A stretch of DNA of 58,252 nucleotides from an uncultured Clostridia bacterium (lineage in GTDB: Bacteria > Bacillota > Clostridia > Oscillospirales > Ruminococcaceae): contig CANPYR010000009.1 in the NCBI GenBank assembly GCA_947588805.1, positions 1 through 58,252 of the forward strand. The letters are read 5' to 3'. Below the pieces are notes generated by a model that was given only the letters and a program-made list of their open reading frames with translations, did no database searches and was not told the origin of the DNA. Of this stretch, positions 38,521 to 47,191 are shown in pieces. Every line of letters begins with the position of its first letter. Positions within the stretch are counted from its first letter, which is position 1. A program made the position numbers and the translations under genes.

Positions 38521-39261
38521 TTATGATTTCCTCCGAAGATAAAAACTGTATTTTTCCGTTATTTCCCTGAGATAAAGCTTCCCTATCGGAATCGCAGTCC
38601 CTCCCGTTAGTCCTATCTCTCGTTTTCCGGTATTTATATACAAAACGTGGTAAAGATTTACTATAAATCCCTTATGGACCCTCGCAAATCCTCGGCTCTC
38701 ATACTTCTCAAGGCATCCCGTTACCGTTTCCCGGGAAATTATCCTCCTAAGACCGTTTTCGTTTCCGAGTACGGTATAGATAAGATAGTGCCCGCTTGCT
38801 TCCATGCAGATAATATCCTTTATACGTACCGCTATCTCTCCTAAGCTTCGATCCGTCACCTTCGCAGTCTCGGAAAGCCTTAGTCTGAATATCAGCTTCC
38901 CGGCTATCCTTCTTACGCTTTCCTCCAAAGAAACAGCGGAATTCTTTCTTATGAAGTTAAAGGGCTGGAAGTCAAAGCTGTCGAATACAAGCTCTGAGTG
39001 GGACGTGACAAAGACTATCGGGCAGTCGTAAAGGCCCGTCCTTATCTCTCTTGCGATATCAAAGCCGTTGGTCCCGGGCATGTCTATATCCAAAAAAAGC
39101 GCGTCAAACGGAGTCTCGCGGTTCTTTCTTATTATCTCTTCGCCCGAGGTGTATTCTTCTACCCTGACGTCGCTCCCGAGCTCTATAAGCGAAGCCTTTA
39201 CCGCTTCAGCTATTCTTTCCGCGTATTCCGGGCTGTCGTCGCATACTCCTATTATCGCCAC
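38521..39261 (-). CDS. LytTR-family response regulator
   Basis: 246 residues from a GTG at 39261, preceded by AAGGTGAT. The receiver domain has GVCDD and the phospho-acceptor in LFLDIDMPGTNG (Asp near 57), with a Lys after FIR near 103. The C-terminal LytTR DNA-binding domain (about 140-246) has ASGHYLIYTV and GFARVHKGFIVNLYHV. It pairs with the downstream GHKL kinase as an Agr-type system. The promoter is TTGAAA (39312-39307), 17 bases, TATACT (39289-39284) on the minus strand. The divergent lipoprotein gene is a natural candidate target. Confidence 0.9.
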   Translation of the reverse strand: MAIIGVCDDSPEYAERIAEAVKASLIELGSDVRVEEYTSGEEIIRKNRETPFDALFLDIDMPGTNGFDIAREIRTGLYDCPIVFVTSHSELVFDSFDFQPFNFIRKNSAVSLEESVRRIAGKLIFRLRLSETAKVTDRSLGEIAVRIKDIICMEASGHYLIYTVLGNENGLRRIISRETVTGCLEKYESRGFARVHKGFIVNLYHVLYINTGKREIGLTGGTAIPIGKLYLREITEKYSFYLRRKS

Positions 39262-39283
39262 CGTATCACCTTCTTATTTTTAA

Positions 39284-39312
39284 AGTATATCATATTCAAT
39301 CTTTATTTTCAA
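39284..39312 (-). promoter_or_regulatory. Promoter of the two-component operon
   Basis: Minus strand TTGAAA, 17-base spacer, TATACT. It lies in the 142-base gap shared with the divergent lipoprotein gene. Confidence 0.6.
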
Positions 39313-39403
39313 CCGCCTTTTGTGCCGCGTAAGAGCCGTTTATGCCGAAGAGCTTGAAAATTTGCTCGCGTTGCTGTAAGCTTAGGATAATGGAGGCGAT
39401 CTT

Positions 39404-41263
39404 ATGATTATGAAACTTAAAAAAATATTCGCCGCAGTCTTAGCGGCGCTGATTTTATGCTCCTGCGGAACCGGAGTCAAAAGCCCGGGAAATTATGAAA
39501 GCGGGAGCGCAAAAAATCCCGATGATCGCGGCGGCGAGATAAAAAGCTCGATCTTCGGAAGAAACGTTCGCTTCGACGGGTATACCCCGCTTGAAAATCT
39601 GTCTCTTCCCGTAAGTGAAAAGGATATTTCCGAGACGGAGCAGATCGGGAGTGTTATTTATATTCTTGCTCCCGGCGCGGTCTATTATCTAAACGCCGAA
39701 ACGGCTGAGTCGGGAAAGCTGTTCGATACCGAAGCGACGGTGCTTTCATCCGACGGCGATAACATTTATACATACGATCCCGAGACCGGCTCGGTTTTAG
39801 TTTACTCCGGCTCGGGGGAAATATTAAGCGAGAGCGATATTAAGATCAAAACCGAGGATATAACTCCGCGCGAGATGTATATCACGAAGAATTATTTCGA
39901 CTTTGTATGCGTTGACGGCTCGGGCGGGATAAAGACTTTGAAGCACCTCGTTTACAGGCGTGATACGCTTGAATTTTGCAGGGAAATAAGCGAGGGGAAT
40001 TCATACTCCGCGGCTTCGGCTTATAGGGCGTTCGGGAGGTATAAGGACGACCTTATTCTTAAGCTCGAATCAAAAAGCTCGGATGAGAGATTTGCGGATA
40101 TTATCGGGCTCGATCTCGAAAACGGCAAGGAAAAAAAGCTCGCTTCGGCTGAGATAGGCGCTCGAAGCAGTCTTGGATATGAGCTCGATCTTTCCTATTC
40201 CGAAAAAACCGATACCGTTCTTATCTTCGCCGCGCCGTCCTCGAAAATAACCCCGCTTGAAGATTTTACGCCGTTTTTGGCGGAGTATTCCCTGAGCGAT
40301 CCGGATAATCTTCTTTTAAAACGCTATTATCTTGAAAATTCTTCCTGCGACAGAGTCTTTCTTTCTTCGTATGAAAACGCGGCGAGCATTATCTGCGCGC
40401 CGGGAGGGTATTTTTCATACGACTTTCTATCCCCTCCCGAAAGCATAGTTCTCGCCTGTTCGACGGCGGGGAGCTACTCGGATATAATTAAAAAATTTGA
40501 GAGCGAGACCGGCATAACGGTCAAAACCGTCAGCTACGGATTTGACTGGGACAGGCTCGACATAAAGCTTATGGCGGGAGATACGGATTTTGATATTTAC
40601 GAGCCGGCGGCTATGCACCAGACCAAGTATTTTATCGCCGGGATGTTTGAGGATCTTTCGGGATACGAAGGACTTAAAAGCAGGCTTGACGGGAATGCTT
40701 CGGCGGGATTCTCTTCTGGTCTTGACGGGAAATATATCGGCGTTCCGACTTATGTATCGGATTTTACAAGCCCGGAAAGCTTTGAAGCTCTTCCCGAGGG
40801 AAGCCCGGTCGAATATTCAAGAACCGTTTCGGAGTATTTATATCTTACGAAAAACGTCGATCTTGTGAATAAAAAATTCGACGATCCGGCCGGAGACGCG
40901 CTCTATAAGCTTCTAAGATTTTTATACGACAACCCGCAGGGAAACCGTGATAAAATGCCCTTCGGGGACGGGCTTCGACTTATAAGCAGCGGTTTTTTGG
41001 TGATGAACCCGAGTGGGAGTAATAAAGAAAATTCCGCAAAGTTTTTAGAATATGTTTTCGATTTTTCGAGCGAAAGCTCTAAGTACGAAAGCTTTGAATC
41101 GCTTGACGGGGCGTATATATACTGGCGGTGCTTTTCGCCGGACTATACGGGGCCGATCCTTGAAGCCTGCTCGGAGGTGATGAGAAGCGACGGAAAGAGC
41201 AAAACGGTACGGGATATAGCGAAAAAAGCGGCTTCTGAAGTCAGGATGAGGATATACGGGTGA
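39404..41263 (+). CDS. Lipoprotein joining a propeller-like domain to an extracellular solute-binding domain
   Basis: 619 residues, GGAGG about 8 bases before the ATG. The lipobox LILCSC gives lipid anchoring. Residues about 50-345 hold repeated beta-rich segments (IYILAPGAVYYLNAET, GDNIYTYDPETGSVLVYSG) that read like a beta-propeller. From about 355 the pattern is a type-1 extracellular solute-binding protein: SYSDIIKKFESETGITVK, MAGDTDFDIYE, then DLVNKKF and SGFLVMNPSGSNKENSAKFL. No ABC permease is beside it. It stands back to back with the Agr-like two-component genes, so it may be a sensor partner or its target. Function is not established. Confidence 0.75.
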   Translation: MIMKLKKIFAAVLAALILCSCGTGVKSPGNYESGSAKNPDDRGGEIKSSIFGRNVRFDGYTPLENLSLPVSEKDISETEQIGSVIYILAPGAVYYLNAETAESGKLFDTEATVLSSDGDNIYTYDPETGSVLVYSGSGEILSESDIKIKTEDITPREMYITKNYFDFVCVDGSGGIKTLKHLVYRRDTLEFCREISEGNSYSAASAYRAFGRYKDDLILKLESKSSDERFADIIGLDLENGKEKKLASAEIGARSSLGYELDLSYSEKTDTVLIFAAPSSKITPLEDFTPFLAEYSLSDPDNLLLKRYYLENSSCDRVFLSSYENAASIICAPGGYFSYDFLSPPESIVLACSTAGSYSDIIKKFESETGITVKTVSYGFDWDRLDIKLMAGDTDFDIYEPAAMHQTKYFIAGMFEDLSGYEGLKSRLDGNASAGFSSGLDGKYIGVPTYVSDFTSPESFEALPEGSPVEYSRTVSEYLYLTKNVDLVNKKFDDPAGDALYKLLRFLYDNPQGNRDKMPFGDGLRLISSGFLVMNPSGSNKENSAKFLEYVFDFSSESSKYESFESLDGAYIYWRCFSPDYTGPILEACSEVMRSDGKSKTVRDIAKKAASEVRMRIYG

Positions 41264-41268
41264 GAATA

Positions 41269-41351
41269 GAGGACAGAGGGCAGAAGTCAGAGGTCAGACT
41301 ATCGATTCTCCGACAGTTTGGCTTGACAAAATTTATAGGATATGATATACT
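41269..41351 (+). promoter_or_regulatory. Heptamer array and promoter of the RRXRR/PLMP-like gene
   Basis: A heptamer array (AGAGGAC, AGAGGGC, AGAAGTC, AGAGGTC, AGA) at 41269-41299. Then TTGACA at 41323-41328, 17-base spacer, TATACT at 41346-41351. A leader of about 95 bases with a CGGC/GCCG stem and a GGCGATAGCC hairpin follows. Confidence 0.7.
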
Positions 41352-41453
41352 TATACTGCGGCAGTGGAAGACACCAATGACAAAAACGTAAGCCGATGAT
41401 TACAGGCGATAGCCAAAAAAATCACTTACAACTTAACAGAGGAGAGAGAACTC

Positions 41454-43673
41454 ATGACAAAAAATCTTTCTGACCCACGCCCTAACGGGGAGCAGTCTCC
41501 CATGAAAAATAATTTGACCGTGACCGTTTTGGATGTAAACGGAAGGGCAGTGGGTAAAACATACCCAAAACGAGCCAAAGGGCTTGTCAAAAAAGGTCGG
41601 GCGGAAGCCCTGACCGAGAACGTTATCCGTCTCAGGGATATCCGTCCGCATGATATTACGGAGGAAAATTCTATGGATAACAATTTGAATAAAGGCATTT
41701 CCGAAAACACCTTAAGCAATAACATTAACGCCGACAATACGGCTGTCAATTCGTCCGCGGAACCCGTTCATATCCCCTTCGATCCCCGCGAGTGGTACCC
41801 TAATCCCAAGACTCTTTACACTAACAGCTGCGAAAGACTTATGTATAACTCTTTTGACGGCGCTCGGGATGAGATCTTCTCCCTCGGCAGCTTTAACGGC
41901 AACCGCCGCTCGGAAATTATCTCTCGCCTTATTCCGGTCGAGCCGGGCGGGGATTATTCCTTTACTTTCTGGCTCAACGGCGGCGAGAACGACCGCGGCG
42001 ACGATATCTGCCGCTTGCTGGCGATCTATACCGATTTCGACGGCGCAGATAACTCCGGCCGCTCGGACGGCGAAATCCCCGAGGACGATATGCAAAGAAA
42101 GTATACATACGTACTGAACCGCGGCCAGACTCCTTTTCTTAAAGAGTTAGACGGCTGGTATCTCTTTGAAATATCGCTTCCGAAGCCGGATAAAAAATAT
42201 CTTGAGCTTCGCTTCTGCGCGGAGAACGCGCCTATGGCCCTGCGCCATGCGGATAGAGCGGAAGCGTATAAGGATCTCGAAAATAAGCCGGATCCGTATG
42301 CCGAGTACCGCCCGCAGAGACATAACATCTTCTTCAGGGACGGCTGGCCGGAGGACAAACCCGGCGTTCACGGGAACAATTACTCTACCGGAGCGATAAA
42401 GCGAACGCTTGAAGAGGAAAAGGCTAAGGCCGAAGCTCGCGAGCGGGATAAGGCCGAATGGAAAAGGCTCATTGAGGAAAAGATAGAAAATATCAAAAAG
42501 AACGGCTATAACTCCGGAACGCTTGTTATAAACGGCGTTACCGTCTCGAATATCGAGGATCTTGATTCAGTCGATACCGACGCTATGGCCGAAAAATTTG
42601 TCAGGCAGTTTAACGACCGCCTTGGGTGCGGCAGCTCGCCGACATATTCCTTTGAAAGCGCGCCGAAGCTCTCTAAAAGGATGAAGCGGACCGCCGAAAC
42701 TATAAAGTCTCTCAAGGACTTTGACGGAACCGTAGTCGTAAACGGCGTTGAGCTAAATATTTCCGACCTCATAGAGCTTGCCGATCAGGCGGATAAGGCT
42801 CTATCGGACGGCGAGAACCGCGGCTTCAATCCCGACGCCGTTTCACGTCTTGACCGCATGATCGAGCAGATAACTCCGTTTGCAGAGCATAATTATCATC
42901 CCGTTCTCAGCGCTCTGAAAACCCGACTCGAACAGTGCCGGGACGCGTTTGCGCAGGGAAACGACAGCGTAGGCTTCGTTATGCTCAAAAGAGCCTGCAT
43001 ATACGCAAGACCCGCAAGAAAAAACCCAAGCTTTTTAAACGGCGTGAGAATAAACGATATTATCTGCGATATGGAGCTTCTCCGCGACGAGCTTAAATCT
43101 AAGCTTGAACTATCTTCAAAAAGAGCTCACGGCTCAGATTATCGGGATCCGGAAGACGGGATCGACTACGACGAGCTTGCCGAGACGGTTGCTGAGAACA
43201 TCGATATAGACGATGTCGCCGAAAATATTGACCTTGAAGAGCTTGCGGATAACTTGGACATGGAGGAGCTTGCGGAATGCGTGGGTGAGAACATAGCCGA
43301 GAATATCGATCTTGACGATCTTGCAGAGAGCTTAGACATGGACGAGCTTGCGGAAAAGGTCGCGGAGGAGATCGATTACGACGAGCTTGCCGAGACGGTT
43401 GCGGAAAACATCGATATAGACGACGTCGCCGAAAATATTGACCTTGAAGAGCTTGCGGATAACTTGGACATGGACGAGCTTGCGGAATGCGTGGGTGAGA
43501 ACATAGCCGAGAATATCGATCTTGACAATCTTGCGGAGAGCTTGGACATGGACGAGCTTGCGGAAAAGGTCGCGGAGGAGATCGATTACGACGAGCTTGC
43601 GGAAGCGATAGTCGAAAAGATCGAGCTCGACGAGATCGCGGAAGCGATTGCTAAAAAGCTGAGGGGAAAATGA
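41454..43673 (+). CDS. Large repeat protein with N-terminal RRXRR/PLMP-like domain
   Basis: 739 residues, GAGGAGAGAG before the ATG. Residues about 20-62 (TVTVLDVNGRAVGKTYPKRA then GLVKKGRAEALTENVIRLRD) resemble the RRXRR/PLMP domain that heads IscB-type proteins, but no RuvC or HNH follows. Residues about 100-230 look like a beta-sandwich (PVEPGGDYSFTFWLNGGEND). Helical and coiled segments lie at 310-345 and 455-535, and two related beta motifs (GTLVINGVTV, GTVVVNGVEL) lie between. The tail (570-739) is acidic, with two 70-residue units and a partial third. No signal peptide or membrane helix is seen. Function unknown. Confidence 0.7.
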   Translation: MTKNLSDPRPNGEQSPMKNNLTVTVLDVNGRAVGKTYPKRAKGLVKKGRAEALTENVIRLRDIRPHDITEENSMDNNLNKGISENTLSNNINADNTAVNSSAEPVHIPFDPREWYPNPKTLYTNSCERLMYNSFDGARDEIFSLGSFNGNRRSEIISRLIPVEPGGDYSFTFWLNGGENDRGDDICRLLAIYTDFDGADNSGRSDGEIPEDDMQRKYTYVLNRGQTPFLKELDGWYLFEISLPKPDKKYLELRFCAENAPMALRHADRAEAYKDLENKPDPYAEYRPQRHNIFFRDGWPEDKPGVHGNNYSTGAIKRTLEEEKAKAEARERDKAEWKRLIEEKIENIKKNGYNSGTLVINGVTVSNIEDLDSVDTDAMAEKFVRQFNDRLGCGSSPTYSFESAPKLSKRMKRTAETIKSLKDFDGTVVVNGVELNISDLIELADQADKALSDGENRGFNPDAVSRLDRMIEQITPFAEHNYHPVLSALKTRLEQCRDAFAQGNDSVGFVMLKRACIYARPARKNPSFLNGVRINDIICDMELLRDELKSKLELSSKRAHGSDYRDPEDGIDYDELAETVAENIDIDDVAENIDLEELADNLDMEELAECVGENIAENIDLDDLAESLDMDELAEKVAEEIDYDELAETVAENIDIDDVAENIDLEELADNLDMDELAECVGENIAENIDLDNLAESLDMDELAEKVAEEIDYDELAEAIVEKIELDEIAEAIAKKLRGK
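43161..43673 (+). repeat. 210-bp tandem duplication within the PLMP-like gene
   Basis: Unit 1 is 43161-43370, unit 2 is 43371-43580, and a partial third starts at 43581. The units encode 70 residues each and differ by only a few bases, so duplication is recent. Within a unit, a shorter motif D-[ILMY]-[DE]-[DE]-[LV]-A-E recurs every 9-17 residues. Confidence 0.9.
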
Positions 43674-43834
43674 CGGGGAAGCGATCGGGAGCCGGATGGG
43701 AGTCGGCGGGATTTGATTTAGATTTGGTTGAAATTTGATTTAGATTTAATTGAATTTTGATTAAGTTGAGATCGGATCTGATTATGGAATCGGATTTGCT
43801 TTGTGAATTTGATACCCGGCCTTGATATAGTTTG
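43674..43834. other. AT-rich intergenic repeat
   Basis: About 60 bases near 43718-43785 repeat the themes GATTTAGATTT and TTGAATTTGATT. No gene seen. Confidence 0.4.
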
Positions 43835-43864
43835 GCCCCCGCGGGGTTACTGCGGGGGCTTTAG
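43835..43864 (+). terminator. Terminator of the PLMP-like gene
   Basis: GCCCCCGC (43835-43842) pairs with GCGGGGGC (43852-43859), followed by TTTAG. A TCTATCT/TCTAACC heptamer array (about 43880-43918) follows. Confidence 0.7.
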
Positions 43865-43904
43865 TATAGCTGTCCTTAATTTCTATCTTCTATCTTCTAA
43901 CCCT

Positions 43905-44900
43905 CTATCCTCTATCCGCGTACTGCCTTAAAATCTTATCCGCTTGCTTTACGGCTTCGTTCACTACCCACTCCGGGGATATTACCTTCGCCTGATCCCC
44001 GAACTGGAAAAGCCATCCCCAAAAAGTCGGACTTATCTGCACGTCTACTCTCACCGTGAACCTGTCCTCGGCCACTCTGTTCGGGTGAACGCTCTCCCCG
44101 AACCGGTCTATAATCACGTTTATAAGCCTGTCAGACATCTCCAAAACCACCGATTCCTCGACGCCGCCGTACATATTATACATCCCGCGCAGACTCTTAG
44201 CAAACGCTTCCTCATCTATCGAGAGCGCCTTTCTTTTCTCTTCGATCTCCTCAACGTCCGCCATCCTGTCCACTCTGTAACGGCAGATCTTCTCATGCTT
44301 ACGGCAGTAGCAGACAAGATAGTAACACTCGTTCTCCCATATCAGATAGTAGGGCGAAACCTGGTAGAGCTGCCCGCCGTGACGGAAGCGCTGTTTTTTG
44401 GAGATATCGTACTCGACGTACCTGAAAGTGATCTGGCGGTCGCGATATATCGCCTGGTGAATGCAGTCGGTGGTGTAGTAGATCTTTTCGTTGTAGGTCT
44501 TGGTCCTGTTTCCGACATAAACCGTTCGTCTCAGGTGCTGAGCGCAATACTTGCTCGTGAGTTGCTGGAGCTTTCTTATAAGCTCGTTGGATTTTTTCTG
44601 AGTGAGAAATTTGGATGAAGCGACAGCGTCCGCAAGAACATAAAGCTCTTCCTCCTGGAAGAGCCGCGAGCCGACGTAATAAACGTTATTTCTTCCCTCG
44701 CGGTCGGTGCAGATATCGAGCCCGCAGTCCACGAGAGTGGCGATATCGTCGTAGATGGTCTTTCTGTCGGCCGAGATCCCGTAAAGCGAGAGCTGATTTA
44801 TAAGCTCGGGACCCGTAAGGCGGTGATTTTCATCGGTTTGCTCGTAAAGAATTTTTTCGAGATAAAACAACTTCTGTTTCTGTCTTGATACCCGGTTCAC
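43905..44900 (-). CDS. WYL-domain transcriptional regulator
   Basis: 331 residues. The N-terminal winged helix has TGPELINQLSLYGISADRKTIYDDI (17-residue core). The WYL-type domain is around 140-215 (ITFRYVEYD, VSPYYLIWENECYYLVCYC, KICRYRVDRM), and a WCX-like C-terminal domain carries FWGWLFQFGDQAKV. WYL proteins often respond to nucleotide or DNA-damage signals and control defence or stress genes; the target here is unknown. The start overlaps the DUF896 stop by 4 bases. Confidence 0.87.
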   Translation of the reverse strand: MNRVSRQKQKLFYLEKILYEQTDENHRLTGPELINQLSLYGISADRKTIYDDIATLVDCGLDICTDREGRNNVYYVGSRLFQEEELYVLADAVASSKFLTQKKSNELIRKLQQLTSKYCAQHLRRTVYVGNRTKTYNEKIYYTTDCIHQAIYRDRQITFRYVEYDISKKQRFRHGGQLYQVSPYYLIWENECYYLVCYCRKHEKICRYRVDRMADVEEIEEKRKALSIDEEAFAKSLRGMYNMYGGVEESVVLEMSDRLINVIIDRFGESVHPNRVAEDRFTVRVDVQISPTFWGWLFQFGDQAKVISPEWVVNEAVKQADKILRQYADRG

Positions 44901-45085
44901 GACGTAATATCCTCCTTTTTATCGGTAAATTCTATGCGGTCAAGCTGAGCCTTAAGGCTCGAACGGAACTCGGCTCGGTATTCGTCTCTGAGGGCGGCCT
45001 GTTCCGCGATCTCAGAAAGAGTAAGTCCGACGGTTTTTGATTTTTTAGCAAGAAAGTTAATGCGCGCGATTTTTTCAGGTCTCAT
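44897..45085 (-). CDS. DUF896 family protein (YnzC-like)
   Basis: 62 residues, two-helix protein: MRPEKIARINFLAKKSKTVG, LTLSEIAEQAALRDEYRAEF. This is the DUF896/YnzC signature, a small Firmicutes family; the B. subtilis members are linked to SOS (YneB/YnzC operon) but have no firm role. GGAGGG precedes the ATG. The promoter is TTGCTT (45146-45141), 17 bases, TATAAT (45123-45118) on the minus strand. It is coupled to the WYL gene. Confidence 0.88.
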   Translation of the reverse strand: MRPEKIARINFLAKKSKTVGLTLSEIAEQAALRDEYRAEFRSSLKAQLDRIEFTDKKEDITS

Positions 45086-45117
45086 CTTAATCCCTCCGAA
45101 AAATTTGTTTCAACTTA

Positions 45118-45146
45118 ATTATATCATATCTGAAATGAAAAAGCAA
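45118..45146 (-). promoter_or_regulatory. Promoter of the DUF896-WYL operon
   Basis: Minus strand TTGCTT, 17-base spacer, TATAAT. Confidence 0.65.
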
Positions 45147-45374
45147 GACGGCGATTAGTAGTTAGTGATTAGCAGTTAGTAGTTAGTAAAGGGTTCGCCT
45201 TCGGCGAGATATTTTTTGAATACTTGCGGGATTATGGGGGATAGGTATAACCGATAATGCGGCATATAGAAGGAAACGGCGCGACCGAAATCATGCCGTT
45301 TCCGAAAAATTTGTTTTTAAATCCTTATAACGCCCTACCCCCGTTTAACAAACTTAAAGACGTGTGTATGTGTT
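45147..45374. repeat. Intergenic DNA with a TTAGTNN heptamer array and a hairpin
   Basis: The array lies at about 45153-45188 (TTAGTAG, TTAGTGA, TTAGCAG, TTAGTAG, TTAGTAA). A perfect 9-bp stem, GGAAACGGC (45272-45280) with GCCGTTTCC (45295-45303), lies next to the end of the recombinase remnant and may mark the element edge. No gene seen. Confidence 0.6.
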
Positions 45375-46040
45375 TTAATCAATTTTACCTACGAATCGGT
45401 AAAATATTTCAATTTCTTGCGTTCTTGTGCCGTCGGAATCTTTGACGGCTTCGTGTACGACTATTTTCTCGATGAGAGTGTTAAGCATCTCAGCGGTTAG
45501 TTCCGTGGGCTCGGAGTATTGCTTGATTAGTGCTATCCACTTCTCAGCATCGGCAGTAGTCTGTTTTTCAGATGCAAGCTCCGTTTTGAGTTTATCAATC
45601 TTTTCAGATAACTCTTGCTGCTCTGACTGATACTTCTGTGATAGCATCTTGAAGTTGTACTCAGTAATACGCTCAGACGTCCAATCCTCATAGAGCTTAA
45701 CAAACAGTCTGTCTACTTCTGTCTTGCGCTTTTCAGCCTTAGCAAGCTCGGCAGACTGCTTCTTATGGACTTTCGCGGATTCTTTGTCACTTGTCTTAAG
45801 CAGCCTATTCAGAAGCTCTTGCTCATCAGTATGTGCCTGATAAATCCAGTCCTGTAGCCTTGCAAGAACGTAGGCGTAGAGCGTATCGTAACGAACATAA
45901 TGCGCTGTGCATTGCCCGCCTGCCTTTCCAAGTTGTCGGAACTTTGAGCAGTTAAAGTACATCGTTGAGCCGTTCCTGTTTTTCTTACCGCAGTAACTCA
46001 TTGACCAACCACAATCTGAACATTTAAGTATCCCCCCCTC
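45375..46040 (-). pseudogene. Large serine recombinase, C-terminal remnant
   Basis: In frame from 46040 down to 45375, with a TGA at 46043-46041 just upstream. It starts inside the recombinase zinc ribbon (GGILKCSDCGWSMSYCGKKN), then CTAHYVRYDTLYAYVLARLQ, a long coiled coil, and the DUF4368-type tail (NTLIEKIVVHEA ... QEIEIFYRFVGKID). The resolvase catalytic domain and most of the recombinase domain are missing, so it cannot work. Such enzymes (TnpX/TndX type) integrate Tn4451- and Tn5397-like elements, which points to a decayed mobile element from here to about 49.5 kb. Confidence 0.85.
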
Positions 46041-46043
46041 TCA

Positions 46044-46677
46044 CGATACAACGTACATTTTTTTCGCAAAAATCAGGGTACTATCTAAAAAAGTTTGCCT
46101 AAAACTTAAAATTTCTCCGTTTGGCACAAATTGCAAGGAATTTATGACAACTTTGTTGTGCATCTTTTAGTACCCGCTTTCGCCTCTATAACACTTGAAT
46201 TTGAGAAAAAGCAACCAGTGCAGATAGAATTTGAGCATAAAAATACCAACGTATCAATTTGGCACGTTGGTAACATTTTTATTTAAAGCAGGGCTTGGGG
46301 AAGGCTACTCCCCAACAAGATTCCGCATGGGGAAAAATGAGCAATTTGCGAAATTTGGCCCCGCGGTAGAATCTTGCTCTATGAAACCGACGCTTTCCCC
46401 GTACACGTTTGCCTTTGCTTCCTGAAACACTTAAAAATGCAAAATTGCCAAACTCCCGGCAAGTTTTCTTTTGCCTCTAACAAGGACACGGCGGGCGTTT
46501 TGCCAAACATAGTGAGATTTTCCTTTTGCATAAGGGACACTGGCGGCGCGATTTATGCAACCGCTCAAACAAAAAGCAGCAAATCTTTTGGAAAGACTTA
46601 CTGCTTTAAAATATGGGATATTTTTTTCTTATCATAAGCGGCAGTACAAGAGCATTTGGAGATTATGCGAAAGCGGA
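46044..46677. other. Non-coding debris of the accessory region
   Basis: About 630 bases without a supported gene; the open frames at 46231-46637 lack ribosome sites. Hairpins seen include CCAACGTATCAATTTGGCACGTTGG near 46249-46271. Segments are reminiscent of the ends of clostridial conjugative elements, but I cannot assign them. Confidence 0.4.
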
Positions 46678-46773
46678 CTATTTTTTCTTGTTGTTCTTCC
46701 ATGTTTTGTATATGAAATTAGCAACAGGAAGCAATACACATATAGCTACAAACCAGCCCGGAAAATGTGGCAT
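46678..46773 (-). CDS. 31-residue single-pass membrane peptide
   Basis: ATG at 46773, stop TAG 46680-46678. The ribosome site AAGGAGGA lies 8 bases upstream (46789-46782), one of the best in the region. The peptide starts MPHFPGWFVAICVLLPVANF and ends in a basic tail TWKNNKKK, so it should insert with the tail in the cytoplasm. It follows the DUF3592 gene by 19 bases and would be the last gene of the GntR-ABC operon. No homology is claimed. It is too short for most gene finders. Confidence 0.6.
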   Translation of the reverse strand: MPHFPGWFVAICVLLPVANFIYKTWKNNKKK

Positions 46774-46792
46774 AAACTCATTCCTCCTTATC

Positions 46793-47176
46793 TCATGCAA
46801 GATTGAATACAGCCGCTATAAAGCAGATAGCAGCAACTAAGAGTGACACAACAATTCTCAAAACAGAAAAGCTATACAGCTTTTCCGGCTTTTGCGTATC
46901 ATAGCGCACGGTAACGGTTGTTCCGATCTGTGACGCCATTGATACTTGTATGCGGTTTTGAGATTGATAGGCTTTTCCGTTCACTTTATATGAAACGGTC
47001 GCCCATTTTGAATTACGGAATTTTGAGTTTGCCGGATTTGGCGTCTTGATAGAGGTTATTGTACCGACTGTCTGCGCCGTCCTGTTCCGCTTCAAAAGGA
47101 ATTGAATACAGTTTATCAGCCCAAAACACAATGCTATTCCAGCGATAATATAGAGAAAAATTGTATCTCTACCCAT
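46793..47176 (-). CDS. DUF3592-like membrane protein
   Basis: 127 residues. Membrane helices are at about 8-28 and 104-124, with an extracytoplasmic beta domain between (WATVSYKVNGKAYQSQNR, IGTTVTVRYDTQKPEKLY), the DUF3592 pattern. Function is unknown. AAAGGTGG precedes the ATG. It lies 15 bases after the ABC permease gene, so it is likely part of the exporter operon. Confidence 0.75.
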   Translation of the reverse strand: MGRDTIFLYIIAGIALCFGLINCIQFLLKRNRTAQTVGTITSIKTPNPANSKFRNSKWATVSYKVNGKAYQSQNRIQVSMASQIGTTVTVRYDTQKPEKLYSFSVLRIVVSLLVAAICFIAAVFNLA

Positions 47177-47191
47177 AGTCCCACCTTTCTT

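Noticed and set aside
41352-41453. Known riboswitch (c-di-GMP, fluoride, cobalamin) before the PLMP-like gene
   Set aside because: Short stems are present, but none of the conserved cores could be matched by eye.
46231-46840. Four overlapping plus-strand frames in the accessory region
   Set aside because: No ribosome sites and unlikely residue patterns. The good signal here is the minus-strand 31-residue gene.
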